Both the position numbers and the translations under genes were made by a program. Positions 47,964-59,069 of a stretch of 64,000 nt of DNA are shown here, in pieces. This DNA is from Pseudoalteromonas sp. S2755. GTDB taxonomy: Bacteria; Pseudomonadota; Gammaproteobacteria; Enterobacterales; Alteromonadaceae. The first letter of the stretch is position 1; each line of letters starts with the position of its first letter. The notes under the pieces are model-generated. The model made no database searches. It saw nothing but the letters and a program-made list of their open reading frames with translations, and was not told the origin of the DNA. Where the stretch lies: contig NZ_PNDS01000022.1 of assembly GCF_005886535.1 (NCBI RefSeq), positions 1 to 64,000 of the forward strand. Reading direction: 5' to 3'.

Positions 47964-50636
47964 ATGTCTGATCTCGCCAATGAAATCCTGCCAGTCAATA
48001 TCGAAGATGAATTAAAAAATTCATACCTAGATTATGCAATGAGTGTAATCGTAGGTCGTGCATTACCTGACGTACGTGACGGCCTAAAGCCAGTTCACCG
48101 TCGTGTATTGTTCGCGATGAATGAACTTAAAAATGACTGGAACAAACCATATAAAAAGTCAGCTCGTGTAGTTGGTGACGTAATCGGTAAATACCACCCG
48201 CATGGTGATAGCGCGGTTTACGATACTATTGTACGTATGGCTCAGCCTTTCTCTCTACGCTATATGCTCGTAGATGGACAAGGTAACTTTGGTTCTGTCG
48301 ATGGTGACTCTGCAGCTGCGATGCGTTATACCGAAGTACGTATGGCGAAAGTCGCTCACGAGTTACTTGCTGACCTTGAAAAAGAAACCGTTGATTATGT
48401 ACCAAACTACGATGGTACAGAGCAAATTCCAGATGTGTTACCAACTAAAGTGCCTAACTTATTGGTGAATGGCTCATCTGGTATCGCGGTTGGTATGGCG
48501 ACCAATATTCCGCCTCACAACTTAACTGAGGTGATCAATGGCTGTTTGGCTGTGATCCAGAATCCAGACATCACTATTGAAGAGTTAATCGACTATATTC
48601 CGGGTCCTGATTTCCCGACAGCCGCCATTATTAGCGGTAAGAATGGCATCGAACAAGCCTATAAAACAGGCCGTGGTAAGATCTACATCCGTGCGAAAGC
48701 TGAAATCGAAGTCGATGAGAAGACTGGCAAAGAAACTATCATCGTTCATGAAATTCCTTACCAAGTTAACAAAGCAAGACTAATCGAAAAGATTGCAGAG
48801 CTTGTTAAAGACAAAAAGGTTGAAGGGATCAGTGCACTACGCGACGAGTCGGATAAAGACGGTATGCGTATTGTTATTGAAATCAAACGCGGCGAAGTAG
48901 GTGAGGTTGTACTAAACAATCTATACGCTCAAACACAACTACAAACTGTGTTTGGCATCAATATGGTTGCACTAGACAATAACCAGCCTAAGTGTTTCAA
49001 CCTGAAAGAAATGCTTGATGCGTTTATTATTCACCGTCGTGAAGTCGTAACGCGTCGTACTGTATTTGACCTGCGTAAGGCGAGAGACAGAGCGCATACG
49101 CTTGAAGGCCTCGCAATTGCGCTAGCCAACATTGACCCAATCATTGAGCTTATTCGTAAGTCACCAACACCAGCGGAAGCGAAAGCGGCGCTAACTGCGC
49201 GAGCTTGGGATCTTGGTAACGTTAAATCAATGCTTGAGCGTACTGGTGAAGAAAATGTTGCGCGTCCGGATTGGTTAGCGGAAGAATTAGGGATCCGTGA
49301 TGGTCAGTACTATTTGTCTGAGCAACAAGCCCAAGCAATTCTAGACTTAAGACTACACAAATTAACGGGTCTTGAGCACGAGAAAATTCTAGCAGAATAC
49401 AAAGAACTACTCGATCTTATCGCTGAGCTACTGTACATCCTTTCTACTCCAGAGCGTTTGATGGAAGTGATCCGCGATGAGTTAGTTGAAATCAAAGAAA
49501 CGTATGGCGATGAGCGTCGCACAGAGATCACTGCTGCTGCGCACGATATCAGTTTAGAAGATTTGATCAACGAAGAAGACGTTGTAGTTACGCTTTCTCA
49601 CGAAGGCTATGTGAAGTATCAACCTCTTAGCGATTACGAAGCTCAGCGCCGCGGTGGTAAAGGGCGATCTGCAACTAAGATGAAAGATGAAGACTTTATC
49701 GAACGTCTACTCGTTGCAAATACTCACGATACAATTCTTTGTTTCTCAACTTCTGGCCGTTTGTATTGGTTAAAAGTTTACCAGCTGCCGCTTGCATCAC
49801 GTGCTGCGCGCGGAAAGCCAATTGTTAACTTGTTACCACTCGAAGCTGATGAGCGTATTACGACAATTTTACCAGTTCGCGAATACGAAGAAGATAAATT
49901 TATCGTCATGGCGACGGCAAGTGGTATCGTTAAGAAAACACCTCTGACTGCATACAGCCGTCAGCGTGCAAGTGGTATTATTGCTATCAACTTGAACGAA
50001 GGTGATAGCCTGATCGGTGCTAATATCACCACAGGTGACAATGACATCATGCTATTTACTGAGCATGGTAAAGTTGTACGCTTTAACGAGAAGCAGCGAG
50101 ACTCAGAAACAGGTGAAGTGAAGCGTGATCCTGAAACTGGCGAAGAAATGTTGGCTTTACGTCCGATGGGCCGTACAGCAACAGGTGTTCGTGGTATCAA
50201 GATGCCAGATGACGTGAAAGTGGTATCACTAATCGTACCACAAGGCGATGGTGCAATCTTGACCGTAACTGAAAATGGTTATGGTAAGCGTACACCGCTT
50301 GAAGAGTACCCAGCGAAGAGCCGTGCAACACAAGGTGTTGTGTCAATCAAAGTAACTGAGAGAAATGGTTCTGTGGTTGGCGCGGTTCAAGTTGACGACA
50401 ACGATGAAATCATGTTGATCTCAAACCGTGGTACGTTAGTTAGAACGCGTGTAAACGAAGTTTCTACGGTAGGCCGTAACACCCAAGGTGTTATTCTGAT
50501 CCGTACGATGGAAGAAGAAAAGGTAGTTGGTCTTCAACGCATCGAAGAAATTGAAGTGGAAGAGTTGCCTGAAGGTGACGTTGCAGAGCTAGAAGGTGAA
50601 GCAACACCTGCTGCGGGATCTGACGCAGAGGAATAA
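47964..50636 (+). CDS. gyrA: DNA gyrase subunit A
   Basis: Breakage-rejoining subunit of gyrase, 890 residues from the ATG at 47964 (GGAG upstream). The quinolone-resistance region reads [20 protein letters not shown] with Ser83 and Asp87, the wild-type residues. The active-site Tyr is in [11 protein letters not shown] near 122. The GyrA box QRRGGKG is near 560, and the C-terminal DNA-wrapping domain ends in an acidic tail. The 265-base upstream gap carries a 7-bp inverted repeat (GAAGCGC at 47849 with GCGCTTC at 47865). A strong terminator follows. Confidence 0.98.
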   Translation: MSDLANEILPVNIEDELKNSYLDYAMSVIVGRALPDVRDGLKPVHRRVLFAMNELKNDWNKPYKKSARVVGDVIGKYHPHGDSAVYDTIVRMAQPFSLRYMLVDGQGNFGSVDGDSAAAMRYTEVRMAKVAHELLADLEKETVDYVPNYDGTEQIPDVLPTKVPNLLVNGSSGIAVGMATNIPPHNLTEVINGCLAVIQNPDITIEELIDYIPGPDFPTAAIISGKNGIEQAYKTGRGKIYIRAKAEIEVDEKTGKETIIVHEIPYQVNKARLIEKIAELVKDKKVEGISALRDESDKDGMRIVIEIKRGEVGEVVLNNLYAQTQLQTVFGINMVALDNNQPKCFNLKEMLDAFIIHRREVVTRRTVFDLRKARDRAHTLEGLAIALANIDPIIELIRKSPTPAEAKAALTARAWDLGNVKSMLERTGEENVARPDWLAEELGIRDGQYYLSEQQAQAILDLRLHKLTGLEHEKILAEYKELLDLIAELLYILSTPERLMEVIRDELVEIKETYGDERRTEITAAAHDISLEDLINEEDVVVTLSHEGYVKYQPLSDYEAQRRGGKGRSATKMKDEDFIERLLVANTHDTILCFSTSGRLYWLKVYQLPLASRAARGKPIVNLLPLEADERITTILPVREYEEDKFIVMATASGIVKKTPLTAYSRQRASGIIAINLNEGDSLIGANITTGDNDIMLFTEHGKVVRFNEKQRDSETGEVKRDPETGEEMLALRPMGRTATGVRGIKMPDDVKVVSLIVPQGDGAILTVTENGYGKRTPLEEYPAKSRATQGVVSIKVTERNGSVVGAVQVDDNDEIMLISNRGTLVRTRVNEVSTVGRNTQGVILIRTMEEEKVVGLQRIEEIEVEELPEGDVAELEGEATPAAGSDAEE

Positions 50637-50648
50637 AAAATCCTACCC

Positions 50649-50677
50649 AAAAAAAAGCGACTTCGGTCGCTTTTTTT
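50649..50677 (+). terminator. intrinsic terminator of gyrA
   Basis: GCGAC-TTCG-GTCGC is flanked by seven A and seven T residues and starts 12 bases after the gyrA stop codon. The UUCG tetraloop is unusually stable. Confidence 0.95.
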
Positions 50678-50779
50678 CTTTCTGTCAATTTTTTCAATCT
50701 GTTCCTCTATGACAAGAGCCTGAAGCCTGATAAATTAAGGCTACCAACAATCCGACGTTTTAGTCGGGCAGCCCACTGT

Positions 50780-50820
50780 TCATCCGAAAAGTCATGAGAA
50801 TAACGCTATTCTTTGGATGA
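50780..50820 (+). promoter_or_regulatory. nested hairpin in the serC leader
   Basis: AGAATA pairs with TATTCT around ACGC (50797-50812), enclosed by TCATCC and GGATGA (50780-50785, 50815-50820). The structure ends about 18 bases before the serC Shine-Dalgarno sequence. A smaller hairpin, CCGAC-GTTTTA-GTCGG, lies at 50752-50767. There is no U-tract after either, so they are leader structures or operators rather than clear terminators. Confidence 0.45.
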
Positions 50821-50847
50821 TCTAGATTATTTGGAATGAGGAAAAAT

Positions 50848-51930
50848 ATGACGGTTTATAATTTTTGCGCGGGTCCTGCGATGTTACCTGTTGAAGTGAT
50901 GAAAAAAGCGCAAAAAGAATTTCTAGATTGGCAAAATTTAGGCGTGTCGGTGATGGAAGTTAGCCATCGCTCAGCGCCTTACTTGGAGATGGCGAAGCAG
51001 TGCGAAGCCAGCTTACGTCGTTTGATGAACATCTCTGACGAATTTGAAGTCCTGTTTATGCATGGTGGTGGCCGAGGTCACTTTGCTGCTGTACCGTTAA
51101 ATCTACATGTAGATGGTGTACCTGGCGTATATATCGAGAACGGGATCTGGTCTACCGGTGCGACGAAAGAAGGTGAAAAATTCACGCAAACGCATGCGAT
51201 TAATATCCGTACTGACGAAAATGGTCAATTCGATATTTTACCTGTCTCCGAATGGAAGTTACCAGAAAACGCTTCATACATTCACTATTGTCCAAACGAA
51301 ACCATCGACGGTATCGAAATATTTGACGTTCCAAAACATTCAAGCGCATCAATTGTAGCGGATATGTCTTCCAATATTTTATCTCGTGAGATTAACGTCA
51401 ATGACTTTGATTTGATTTATGCTGGTGCGCAAAAAAATATCGGTCCTTCAGGGCTCAGTATCGCTATTGTACGTAAGACGTTATTGAAGCGTGAAGGGTT
51501 GCCAAGACCTGCCATTCTTGATTACGCCATTGAGGCTGATCAGCAAAGCATGTACAACACACCACCGACATTTGCATGGTATCTTGCGTTTGAGGTATTC
51601 AAATATCTTGAAAGCATTGGTGGTGTTAAAGCCATGGAAGCGCACAATCAAGAAAAAGCGGCCATTTTGTACGATTACATCGATGGCTCTGGCTTCTATT
51701 CAAACAAAGTTGCAAAACATTGTCGCTCGTTAATGAACGTACCATTTTGGTTAAACGATGACAGCCTAAATGCAAAATTTTTGGCAGAGGCAGAACAAAA
51801 CGGTTTAATTGCACTTGAGGGCCACCGTTTTGTCGGCGGTATGCGTGCAAGCATCTATAACGCTATGCCAATTGAAGGGATCAAAGCGTTAGTTGCGTTT
51901 ATGGATAAATTCGCACGGGAGAACAGTTGA
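50848..51930 (+). CDS. serC: phosphoserine aminotransferase
   Basis: PLP-dependent enzyme of serine and pyridoxine biosynthesis that transaminates 3-phosphohydroxypyruvate with glutamate. It has 360 residues from the ATG at 50848, which follows GAGGAA. It starts [17 protein letters not shown]; the PLP-binding Lys is in [15 protein letters not shown] near residue 197 and [15 protein letters not shown] near 75 forms the phosphate site. The stop overlaps the aroA ATG (TGATG), so serC and aroA are coupled, as in E. coli. Confidence 0.97.
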   Translation: MTVYNFCAGPAMLPVEVMKKAQKEFLDWQNLGVSVMEVSHRSAPYLEMAKQCEASLRRLMNISDEFEVLFMHGGGRGHFAAVPLNLHVDGVPGVYIENGIWSTGATKEGEKFTQTHAINIRTDENGQFDILPVSEWKLPENASYIHYCPNETIDGIEIFDVPKHSSASIVADMSSNILSREINVNDFDLIYAGAQKNIGPSGLSIAIVRKTLLKREGLPRPAILDYAIEADQQSMYNTPPTFAWYLAFEVFKYLESIGGVKAMEAHNQEKAAILYDYIDGSGFYSNKVAKHCRSLMNVPFWLNDDSLNAKFLAEAEQNGLIALEGHRFVGGMRASIYNAMPIEGIKALVAFMDKFARENS

Positions 51931-53210
51931 TGGAACAATTGACCCTCAAGCCTATTACTAAAGTCAGTGGCAGTGTGACGCTACCTGGCTCTAAAAGCTT
52001 ATCAAATCGTATTTTGTTGCTTGCGGCATTGTGCGAAGGCACGACAAAAGTGACGAACTTATTGGATAGCGATGACATCCGCCATATGTTAGGTGCATTG
52101 TCTCAGTTAGGCGTTGAAGTAACCTTAGAAGACGATAATACGGTGGCACTGGTCAAAGGAAATGGTGGTAACTTTAACACCCCCGTTGAGCCGCTATTTT
52201 TAGGCAATGCCGGTACAGCATATCGTCCATTAACTGCTGTGCTTGCTGCTATATCCGGTGATTATGAACTGATTGGTGAGCCACGAATGGAAGAGCGCCC
52301 AATTGGCCATCTTGTTGATGCCATGCAAACGCTTGGTGCAGATATTCAATATCTCAAAAACAAAGACTACCCGCCGTTAAAAATTACAGGTAAGCAACTT
52401 GCTGGTGGTGAAGTTGAGATTGACGGTAGTATCTCAAGCCAATTCTTAACTGCATTATTGATGGCTGCACCGCTTTTTAGTGGCGATACGAATATTGCGA
52501 TCAAAGGTGAACTGGTTTCAAAGCCTTATATTGATATTACCATTGGCGTGATGGCGCACTTTGGGGTTCATGTCGAAAACCACGATTACCAACATTTTGT
52601 GGTAAAAGCAGGCCAGCAGTATCAATCTCCAGGAACACTTATGGTCGAAGGGGATGCCTCGTCAGCCTCTTATTTCATCGCAGCAGCAGCAATTGCAGGA
52701 GGCGAAATTGAAATAAAGGGAGTGGGTAAACAAAGTGTGCAAGGTGATATCGGTTTTGCCAAAGTGATGGAACAAGTCGGTGCAGACATTGATTGGCATG
52801 ATGAGCGTATCGTTGTCAGAAAAGGTGAGCTAAATGGTGTGGACATTGACGCCAATGCTATCCCCGATGCGGCGATGACGCTTGCAACCGTAGCGCTATT
52901 CGCAAAAGGTAAAACGGCAATTCGTAATATCTACAATTGGCGCGTGAAAGAAACCGATAGGTTAGCTGCCATGGCGACTGAACTTAAAAAAGTAGGCGCA
53001 GAAGTGGTAGAAGGGCACGATTTTATCGAAGTTACACCACCGGCTAATTTTAATTTTACGGATGTAGACACATACAATGACCATCGCATTGCGATGTGTT
53101 TTTCGATGGTGGCAGTCGGTGGTCAAGCTATAACGATCAACGACCCTAAATGTACGGCAAAAACTTTCCCAACCTATTTTTCAGTGTTAGAAAGCATTAG
53201 TCAGCATTAA
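51930..53210 (+). CDS. aroA: 3-phosphoshikimate 1-carboxyvinyltransferase (EPSP synthase)
   Basis: Shikimate-pathway enzyme joining shikimate 3-phosphate and PEP. The 426 residues match class I enzymes. [20 protein letters not shown] is near residue 20 and the PEP/glyphosate loop [12 protein letters not shown] near 95, retaining the class I Gly and Pro residues. [14 protein letters not shown] is near the C-terminus. GGGAG lies upstream of the ATG inside the serC end. A hairpin without a U-tract (53218-53243) follows the stop. Confidence 0.97.
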   Translation: MEQLTLKPITKVSGSVTLPGSKSLSNRILLLAALCEGTTKVTNLLDSDDIRHMLGALSQLGVEVTLEDDNTVALVKGNGGNFNTPVEPLFLGNAGTAYRPLTAVLAAISGDYELIGEPRMEERPIGHLVDAMQTLGADIQYLKNKDYPPLKITGKQLAGGEVEIDGSISSQFLTALLMAAPLFSGDTNIAIKGELVSKPYIDITIGVMAHFGVHVENHDYQHFVVKAGQQYQSPGTLMVEGDASSASYFIAAAAIAGGEIEIKGVGKQSVQGDIGFAKVMEQVGADIDWHDERIVVRKGELNGVDIDANAIPDAAMTLATVALFAKGKTAIRNIYNWRVKETDRLAAMATELKKVGAEVVEGHDFIEVTPPANFNFTDVDTYNDHRIAMCFSMVAVGGQAITINDPKCTAKTFPTYFSVLESISQH

Positions 53211-53217
53211 TTTCACC

Positions 53218-53316
53218 AAGGTGTTGAAGCTGTTCAGCACCTTAAAATCTCCTTTAAAATAGTCATTATAACAAAGTCAAACACACGCATATTTGACTGA
53301 ATTTTATTCAGTCAAA
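53218..53316. repeat. two inverted repeats in the aroA-cmk gap
   Basis: The first, AAGGTGTTGAA and TTCAGCACCTT (53218-53243), begins 8 bases after the aroA stop codon. The second is a perfect 10-bp inverted repeat, TTTGACTGAA-TTTTA-TTCAGTCAAA (53292-53316), 147 bases before cmk. Neither has a U-tract. The first is probably a 3'-end structure; the second could be an operator or mRNA hairpin. Confidence 0.5.
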
Positions 53317-53462
53317 GCCAGTCAGTACCTGACATTTCACACCTTTCGCTTCACTAATAATTTGAGATATAACAAAAAATGACAGGTAAATAAGGATATA
53401 TTCAGCAAATTGACGTATACTATGCGCCGTCAAATTCAGGTGAGCATTTTTAGGAGGTCTAA

Positions 53463-54179
53463 ATGCAGGCAGCTATGCCAGTTATCACCGTAGACGGCCC
53501 AAGTGGTTCAGGCAAAGGAACTGTTTGTCGCTTGTTAGCTGAAACATTAAATTGGGAAGTGTTGGATAGCGGTGCAATTTATCGTGTGCTTTCGTTAGCA
53601 GCGTTACACCACCAAATTGCAACAGATAACGAAGAGGGGCTGGTCCCACTCGCTGCTAATTTGGATGTACAATTTTCTATCGATAAAGAAACTAAAAAAA
53701 GCAAAATTGTACTTGAAGGTGAAGATGTTACTAACACCATTCGCAATGAAGAAGTCGGCGCAGCAGCGTCAAAAATTGCGGCGCTACCTCGAGTAAGAGA
53801 AGCATTATTACGACGTCAGCGCGCTTTTAGAACTGAAGTAGGCTTAATTGCAGATGGACGTGATATGGGAACGGTGGTGTTCCCAGATGCTGAACTTAAA
53901 ATTTATTTAACTGCAAGCGCTGAAGAACGTGCTCGCAGGCGATTTGTTGAGTTGAATGAGAAAGGCCATGATGTTACACTAAGTGGTCTGTTAGAAGACA
54001 TTAAAGCTCGCGATGATCGCGATATGAATCGCAAGGTTGCCCCATTAGTTCCTGCCAGCGATGCGGTAGTTGTTGATACAACTGAGCATAATGCTGAACA
54101 GGTGTTCGAACAGGTTATGTCTTTTATTCAAGACGCCATTGTGGCAGGTAAACTTCCAAAAAGTTGTTTACCTAAATAA
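53463..54179 (+). CDS. cmk: cytidylate kinase
   Basis: Phosphorylates CMP and dCMP to the diphosphates. It has 238 residues. The P-loop is [17 protein letters not shown] near residue 10, [15 protein letters not shown] follows near 36, and [15 protein letters not shown] near 126 is the nucleotide-binding signature. A strong AGGAGG site upstream sets the start at 53463, adding four residues before the common MPVITVDG start. It precedes rpsA as in most gammaproteobacteria. Confidence 0.97.
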   Translation: MQAAMPVITVDGPSGSGKGTVCRLLAETLNWEVLDSGAIYRVLSLAALHHQIATDNEEGLVPLAANLDVQFSIDKETKKSKIVLEGEDVTNTIRNEEVGAAASKIAALPRVREALLRRQRAFRTEVGLIADGRDMGTVVFPDAELKIYLTASAEERARRRFVELNEKGHDVTLSGLLEDIKARDDRDMNRKVAPLVPASDAVVVDTTEHNAEQVFEQVMSFIQDAIVAGKLPKSCLPK

Positions 54180-54275
54180 TTTTTAATGACACAGGCAGGA
54201 AGCTAGTGTTTATTTAACAACCCCATGCAGCATGGTCGCTAATTGGTAATTTAACTTTATAGAGACGTATTTAGT

Positions 54276-55943
54276 ATGTCAGAAAATTTTGCGCAGTTAT
54301 TTGAAGAAAGCCTACAGGGTTTTGAAGTTGAGCAAGGCTCAATCGTTAAAGGTACAGTAATCGCTATCGAGAACAACGTTGTTCTTGTTGATGCTGGCCT
54401 TAAGTCTGAAAGTGCAATCCCTGCAGAGCAATTCAAAAATGCTGCTGGTGAACTAGAAGTTGCAGTTGGCGACGAAGTAGATGTAGCACTTGACGCTATC
54501 GAAGACGGTTTCGGTGAGACTATCCTTTCTCGTGAGAAAGCGAAGCGTCACGAAGCTTGGATCCGTCTAGAGAAAGCATGTGAAGAGCACGAAACTGTTG
54601 TTGGTATGATCAACGGTAAAGTTAAAGGCGGTTTCACAGTTGAAGTTGATTCAATCCGTGCATTCCTACCTGGTTCACTTGTTGATGTACGTCCAGTTCG
54701 CGACACAGCTCACCTTGAAGGTAAAGAGCTAGAGTTCAAAGTTATCAAGCTAGACCAGAAGCGCAACAACGTTGTTGTTTCACGTCGTGCTGTTATCGAA
54801 TCTGAGAACTCACAAGAGCGTGAAGAGCTTCTTCAAAACCTTGTTGAAGGTCAAGAAGTTAAGGGTATCGTTAAGAACCTTACAGACTACGGTGCATTCG
54901 TAGACTTAGGTGGTGTTGACGGTCTTCTACACATCACTGACATGGCTTGGAAGCGTGTTAAGCACCCTTCAGAGATCGTGAACGTAGGTGACGAAATCAA
55001 CGTTAAAGTACTTAAGTTCGACAAAGAGAAGACTCGTGTTTCTCTAGGTCTTAAGCAACTTGGCGAAGATCCATGGGCTGCTATCGCTGGTCGTTACCCA
55101 GAAGGTGCTAAGCTTACTGGTCGTGTAACTAACCTAACTGACTACGGCTGTTTCGTTGAAATCGAAGAAGGCGTTGAAGGTCTAGTACACGTTTCAGAAA
55201 TGGATTGGACTAACAAAAACATCCATCCTTCAAAAGTAGTTTCACTAGGTGATACTGTTGAAGTTATGGTTCTTGAAATCGACGAAGAGCGTCGTCGTAT
55301 TTCTCTAGGTCTTAAGCAGTGTAAAGCTAACCCTTGGCAAGAGTTTGCTCGTCTTAACAACAAAGGCGACCAAGTTTCTGGTAAGATCAAGTCTATCACT
55401 GACTTCGGTATCTTCATCGGTCTTGACGGTGGTATCGACGGTCTTGTACACCTATCTGACATCTCTTGGAACACTCCAGGTGAAGAAGCTGTACGTGAGT
55501 ACAAGAAAGGTGACGAAATCACAGCGATCGTTCTACAAGTTGACCCAGAGCGTGAGCGTATCTCTCTAGGCGTTAAGCAAATCGACGCTGATCCATTCAC
55601 TAACTACCTAGACGCCAACAAAAAAGGTGCTATTGTTAAAGGTAAAGTGACTGAAGTTGATGCTAAAGGCGCAACTGTTGAGCTAGTCGAAGGCGTTGAA
55701 GGTTACATCCGTGTAGCTGACATCGCGCAAGAGCGTGTTGAAGACGCGACTGCTGCTGTTTCTGCAGGCGACGAAATCGAAGCTAAATTTGTAGGTGTTG
55801 ATCGTAAGAACCGTACTATCAGCCTATCAGTTAAAGCTATCTACGAAGCTGAAGAAAAAGAAGTACTAGAAAAGCTTAAGAAAGATGAGCCTGCGTTCGA
55901 AAACGCAATGGCTGCAGCTTTCAAAAATGCTCAAAAAGACTAA
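54276..55943 (+). CDS. rpsA: 30S ribosomal protein S1
   Basis: S1 binds mRNA and unfolds structured leaders on the 30S subunit. The 555-residue protein contains six S1 RNA-binding repeats, seen as recurring G-x-V-x-x-F/Y-G-A-F-V/E motifs ([19 protein letters not shown] near 200; [20 protein letters not shown] near 285; [20 protein letters not shown] near 370). Codon use is strongly biased (GGT, CGT, AAC, GAA), typical of a highly expressed gene. As in E. coli there is no canonical Shine-Dalgarno site (only GAGACG), compatible with S1 autoregulation. Confidence 0.98.
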   Translation: MSENFAQLFEESLQGFEVEQGSIVKGTVIAIENNVVLVDAGLKSESAIPAEQFKNAAGELEVAVGDEVDVALDAIEDGFGETILSREKAKRHEAWIRLEKACEEHETVVGMINGKVKGGFTVEVDSIRAFLPGSLVDVRPVRDTAHLEGKELEFKVIKLDQKRNNVVVSRRAVIESENSQEREELLQNLVEGQEVKGIVKNLTDYGAFVDLGGVDGLLHITDMAWKRVKHPSEIVNVGDEINVKVLKFDKEKTRVSLGLKQLGEDPWAAIAGRYPEGAKLTGRVTNLTDYGCFVEIEEGVEGLVHVSEMDWTNKNIHPSKVVSLGDTVEVMVLEIDEERRRISLGLKQCKANPWQEFARLNNKGDQVSGKIKSITDFGIFIGLDGGIDGLVHLSDISWNTPGEEAVREYKKGDEITAIVLQVDPERERISLGVKQIDADPFTNYLDANKKGAIVKGKVTEVDAKGATVELVEGVEGYIRVADIAQERVEDATAAVSAGDEIEAKFVGVDRKNRTISLSVKAIYEAEEKEVLEKLKKDEPAFENAMAAAFKNAQKD

Positions 55944-55961
55944 TTAATCGGTCTTTAAACT

Positions 55962-55987
55962 AGGAAGGGCGTTTAGCCCTTCCTTTT
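55962..55987 (+). terminator. terminator between rpsA and ihfB
   Basis: AGGAAGGGC pairs with GCCCTTCCT around GTTTA, followed by a short TTT. It starts 19 bases after rpsA and probably limits read-through from this highly expressed gene into ihfB. Confidence 0.8.
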
Positions 55988-56004
55988 ACACTAAAGGAAA
56001 CATT

Positions 56005-56295
56005 ATGACAAAGTCTGAATTGATAGAACAACTTGCACTGCAGCACGCTCACGTTCCAGTTAAAGATGTAGAGAATGCGGTAAAAGAAATCCTTGAACAA
56101 ATGGCTGGCTCATTATCAGACTCGGAACGTATCGAAATCCGTGGCTTTGGTAGTTTCTCGCTTCACTTCCGTTCTCCTCGCACTGGTCGTAATCCTAAAA
56201 CAGGCGAGACAGTAGAATTGGATGGTAAATATGTACCACACTTTAAGCCAGGCAAAGAGCTGCGCGATAGAGTAAACGAAAGCTTAAATAATTAA
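56005..56295 (+). CDS. ihfB: integration host factor beta subunit
   Basis: DNA-bending nucleoid protein that pairs with IhfA. It has 96 residues. It starts [29 protein letters not shown]; the DNA-binding arm [26 protein letters not shown] carries the conserved Pro that intercalates in DNA. AAAGGAAA precedes the start. rpsA lies upstream beyond a terminator and lapA starts 17 bases downstream. Confidence 0.98.
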   Translation: MTKSELIEQLALQHAHVPVKDVENAVKEILEQMAGSLSDSERIEIRGFGSFSLHFRSPRTGRNPKTGETVELDGKYVPHFKPGKELRDRVNESLNN

Positions 56296-56312
56296 GTCTA
56301 ACGGAGCTAAAC

Positions 56313-56576
56313 TTGGTTGCAGTATTGAAAAAGGGATTAGCTGTTGTTGCCATACTGATTGCATTTTTAGTTGGAACACAAAATCCACAAGTTGTTAATG
56401 TCAATTTTGTAATTGCAAGTGCAGAGTTACCACTCGCAACCTTAATGAGTATTTGCTTAGCTCTTGGGATAATTATTGGTTTACTCGTAACAGCGTCGGT
56501 TTTATCTAAGCTTAAATGGCAAAATCATCGCCTAAAAAAAAGTAATAGTAAGCTTAGTCAAGCAGCCGAACGCTAG
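56313..56576 (+). CDS. lapA: lipopolysaccharide assembly protein A
   Basis: Small inner-membrane protein of 87 residues with two membrane segments (about 7-24 and 40-63) and a basic C-terminal coil (KLKWQNHRLKKSNSKLSQAAER). It resembles E. coli LapA (YciS), which acts with LapB in controlling LPS synthesis via LpxC degradation. The start is a TTG with GGAG upstream. lapB begins two bases after its stop, so the pair is coupled. Confidence 0.88.
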   Translation: MVAVLKKGLAVVAILIAFLVGTQNPQVVNVNFVIASAELPLATLMSICLALGIIIGLLVTASVLSKLKWQNHRLKKSNSKLSQAAER

Positions 56577-56578
56577 TT

Positions 56579-57715
56579 ATGATCGAGCTGCTGTTTTTAT
56601 TACTACCTGTAGCTGCCGCTTACGGCTATGTTATGGGTAAAAATAGTGCAAAAAATCAAGCCCTAGAGCAAAGTAGACAAATTACTTCTGAATACAGTAA
56701 AGGCCTAAAATTCCTACTAGACAGGGAAGAAGATCAGGGTCTTGAACACCTCACTAAATTACTTGAAGTCTCAGCAGACTCCGTTGACCATTATCTAACA
56801 CTTGCATCGCTTTTTAGAAAGAGAGGTGAGTTAGATAGAGCAATAAAAATTCATGAGTTACTACTTAAACAACCTAATCTAGACGAAGAAGTGGTTAAGT
56901 CCTGTCGCTTAGAGCTTGCTCAAGATTACGTCTTAGCTGGTCTATTGGATAGTGCTGAAGAACACTTAGTCACCCTTGTAAAGCTTGGGTTTAGAGATGC
57001 ACTTGATCCAATTTTAAACCTATACTCTCAAACGAGAGATTGGCGAAAAGGCGTTCATATGTATGAAGCGCATCCTGAGCTTTTCAAAAAGTCGTCTCAT
57101 TGCGCGACTATTGCAAATTTTTATTGTGAAGCTGCAAATCAAGAAAAGAATCCGAGTCTATTCGAAAAAGCGACGTCACTTGCGCATGAAACAGTAAGAC
57201 CTTTGTACGAAATGGGCAAAGATGCATACAAACATGATGATTACGTGAAGTGCATATATTATTGGCGAAAGCTCGTGAGCCAATTTGTATTTATGGCGCC
57301 ACTTGTAATCGAAGACCTTGAATCCTGTTATGTTAAATTAAATATTCATGATCAATTCTTTGAGTTAGTCTCAGAGCTGTTAGAAAAAGGGGGGGTGCTG
57401 ATCAGAATTAAGTTTTGCCAAGGGTTAGTCCAAAAAGGCCATATTTCTGAGGCAATAGAGTTTCTAACTGATAGTTTAAAGCGTGAACCATCAATTAGGG
57501 GCTTTAGTTATTTGCTGCAACTCATTAGCGGCAAAGATGCTAAAATAGATCACGTATTACAAGAAATAGATAAATTGGTGAAGTCTTATATTGCAACTAA
57601 GCCAAATTATCAATGTGGTCATTGTGGGTTTACAAGTCATACTATGTATTGGTTATGTCCCTCCTGCAAACATTGGGAGTCATTAGCTCCAAGCCGTGGG
57701 TTAGACGGCTTTTAA
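56579..57715 (+). CDS. lapB: lipopolysaccharide assembly protein B, TPR protein with rubredoxin-like end
   Basis: A 378-residue regulator of LPS synthesis that, in E. coli, recruits LpxC to FtsH. It has an N-terminal membrane anchor ([19 protein letters not shown], 2-20), then TPR repeats across about 60-330 and a C-terminal metal-binding module with [18 protein letters not shown], the rubredoxin-type Cys pairs. This domain order is diagnostic. It lies between lapA and pyrF as in E. coli. Confidence 0.94.
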   Translation: MIELLFLLLPVAAAYGYVMGKNSAKNQALEQSRQITSEYSKGLKFLLDREEDQGLEHLTKLLEVSADSVDHYLTLASLFRKRGELDRAIKIHELLLKQPNLDEEVVKSCRLELAQDYVLAGLLDSAEEHLVTLVKLGFRDALDPILNLYSQTRDWRKGVHMYEAHPELFKKSSHCATIANFYCEAANQEKNPSLFEKATSLAHETVRPLYEMGKDAYKHDDYVKCIYYWRKLVSQFVFMAPLVIEDLESCYVKLNIHDQFFELVSELLEKGGVLIRIKFCQGLVQKGHISEAIEFLTDSLKREPSIRGFSYLLQLISGKDAKIDHVLQEIDKLVKSYIATKPNYQCGHCGFTSHTMYWLCPSCKHWESLAPSRGLDGF

Positions 57716-57743
57716 GTTTTTAATTTGGCCAAATAGGGTAACT

Positions 57744-58454
57744 ATGTCGACACAAGATTTAAAAAAGGTTTTGATTGCGCTTGATTATGATAATGAAGAA
57801 GCAGCATTATCATTTGTTTCTCAGCTTTCACCTGATGAATGCCGATTGAAAGTAGGTAAAGAGATGTTTACCTATTTTGGCCCTCAGTTTGTAAAAAAAC
57901 TGGTAGATATGAATTTTGATGTGTTTTTAGACCTAAAATTTCATGATATTCCAAACACAGTTGCAAAAGCGGTGACTGCTGCGGCTGAGCTAGGGGTGTG
58001 GATGGTAAACGTTCACGCCAGTGGTGGTCATGAAATGATGTCAAAAGCAAAAGAAGCGTTGGTAGCTTACGGTGATAAAGCCCCACTACTTATTGCTGTG
58101 ACCGTACTAACTAGTATGGATCAAGGACAATTATTAAAGCTTGGAATTGAAAAAACGCCCCAAGAGCAAGTGCTATATCTAGCAAAATTAGCGAAAGAAT
58201 CAGGCCTAGACGGCGTAGTTTGTTCTGCGCAAGAAGCCGAGCTGTTAAAAGCTCAACTCGGTGAAGAATTTAAACTTGTAACACCTGGGATCCGACCTGC
58301 AGGCTCTGATGCTGGCGATCAAAAACGTATTATGACACCAGAAAAAGCGGTGAAAGCGGGGAGTGATTACCTCGTGATAGGTCGTCCGATCACTAAAGCT
58401 GAAAACCCAGCGGCAGCTCTTAAAGAGATTAATCAAAGTATAGCTTCACTTTAA
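57744..58454 (+). CDS. pyrF: orotidine 5'-phosphate decarboxylase
   Basis: Last step of UMP synthesis. A 236-residue TIM barrel with [16 protein letters not shown] at the start and the catalytic Asp-Lys-Asp array in [13 protein letters not shown] near residue 62. The phosphate-binding [20 protein letters not shown] and [15 protein letters not shown] follow at the C-terminus. It ends the rpsA-to-pyrF block. A 3' hairpin (AAAGGCTAACA with TGTTGGCCTTT, 58460-58485) without a U-tract lies just after. Confidence 0.96.
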   Translation: MSTQDLKKVLIALDYDNEEAALSFVSQLSPDECRLKVGKEMFTYFGPQFVKKLVDMNFDVFLDLKFHDIPNTVAKAVTAAAELGVWMVNVHASGGHEMMSKAKEALVAYGDKAPLLIAVTVLTSMDQGQLLKLGIEKTPQEQVLYLAKLAKESGLDGVVCSAQEAELLKAQLGEEFKLVTPGIRPAGSDAGDQKRIMTPEKAVKAGSDYLVIGRPITKAENPAAALKEINQSIASL

Positions 58455-58527
58455 ACATGAAAGGCTAACATTACTGTTGGCCTTTGCAATTTACGAGACC
58501 AGTTTAACCGAAGCGTTTGATTTTATC

Positions 58528-58848
58528 TCACTCTTCTTTCTCCGCAGTTTCAAAGTTCAAACTAAATTGGCCACTGCGCTGCACTGAGAAAATAGCCTTT
58601 TGCCAGTTTTCTTCTTGATTTGATGTCGCATTTTCAAACAAACTTAGAAAAAGAACGGAAATTTCATCACTAACCGGTATGACATGTGCTTGTTTGGGAG
58701 TGTTGGTGTCATAGTAAAAAGCGGAACACCTAGGCATATTGTCGTTATGGTAGTCCAATACGAGCCGCGCTTCACTCCACGGCTCTTTAATTTGTTGGTA
58801 TAGATACTGGCCCAATTGTTGTGGGACTTGTCGGTTTTCTTCTCGCAT
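58528..58848 (-). CDS. probable YezG/DUF600-type immunity protein
   Basis: A 106-residue soluble protein with a clear AAGGAG five bases before its ATG. Its pattern (LGQYLYQQIKEPWSEARLVLDYH, FYYDT, then LFLSLFENA and WQKAIFSVQRSGQFSLNFET) follows the YezG/DUF600 immunity fold: an amphipathic helix ending in a Trp, antiparallel strands, a helix, then W-x-K/T and G-x-F-x-x-F strands. YezG-type proteins neutralise polymorphic nuclease toxins in Bacillus and relatives. No toxin gene is adjacent, though a T6SS operon starts 1.5 kb away. The family call is by eye, from pattern rather than alignment. Confidence 0.5.
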   Translation of the reverse strand: MREENRQVPQQLGQYLYQQIKEPWSEARLVLDYHNDNMPRCSAFYYDTNTPKQAHVIPVSDEISVLFLSLFENATSNQEENWQKAIFSVQRSGQFSLNFETAEKEE

Positions 58849-58890
58849 TCCAACTCCTTGTTATGTTAAGCGATAAATGTTGATCTGATT

Positions 58891-59064
58891 TTACTGACGA
58901 CTTTTGACTTTGGTATGTGCTATAAGTTTGTAGGTCCCAAAACCAACCAGTATAAGTATGATCGAGTGACCCGCGGCTTCACTTATGATAATCGCATTGG
59001 CAGATAGCCCCGAAAGTATAGACATACAGACAAAGAACGAAAGCACTGATATTAGTAACACCAT
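58891..59064 (-). CDS. small membrane protein, 57 residues
   Basis: Starts MVLLISVLSFFVCMSILSGL and ends AHTKVKSRQ. Two hydrophobic segments (about 2-27 and 34-49) are separated by a short acidic turn and end in a basic tail, so an inner-membrane hairpin with the C-terminus inside is likely. GGA lies 9 bases upstream, at the end of the preceding 35-residue gene, so the two appear to form a mini-operon. Function unknown. The gene call rests on composition, start context and arrangement. Confidence 0.5.
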   Translation of the reverse strand: MVLLISVLSFFVCMSILSGLSANAIIISEAAGHSIILILVGFGTYKLIAHTKVKSRQ

Positions 59065-59069
59065 GGCTT

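Noticed and set aside
48200-48270. Possible quinolone-resistance change in GyrA
   Set aside because: The region reads with Ser83 and Asp87, the susceptible residues, so there is nothing unusual.
52190-52230. Possible glyphosate-insensitive EPSP synthase
   Set aside because: The loop [12 protein letters not shown] keeps the class I Gly and Pro residues; no class II signature is present.
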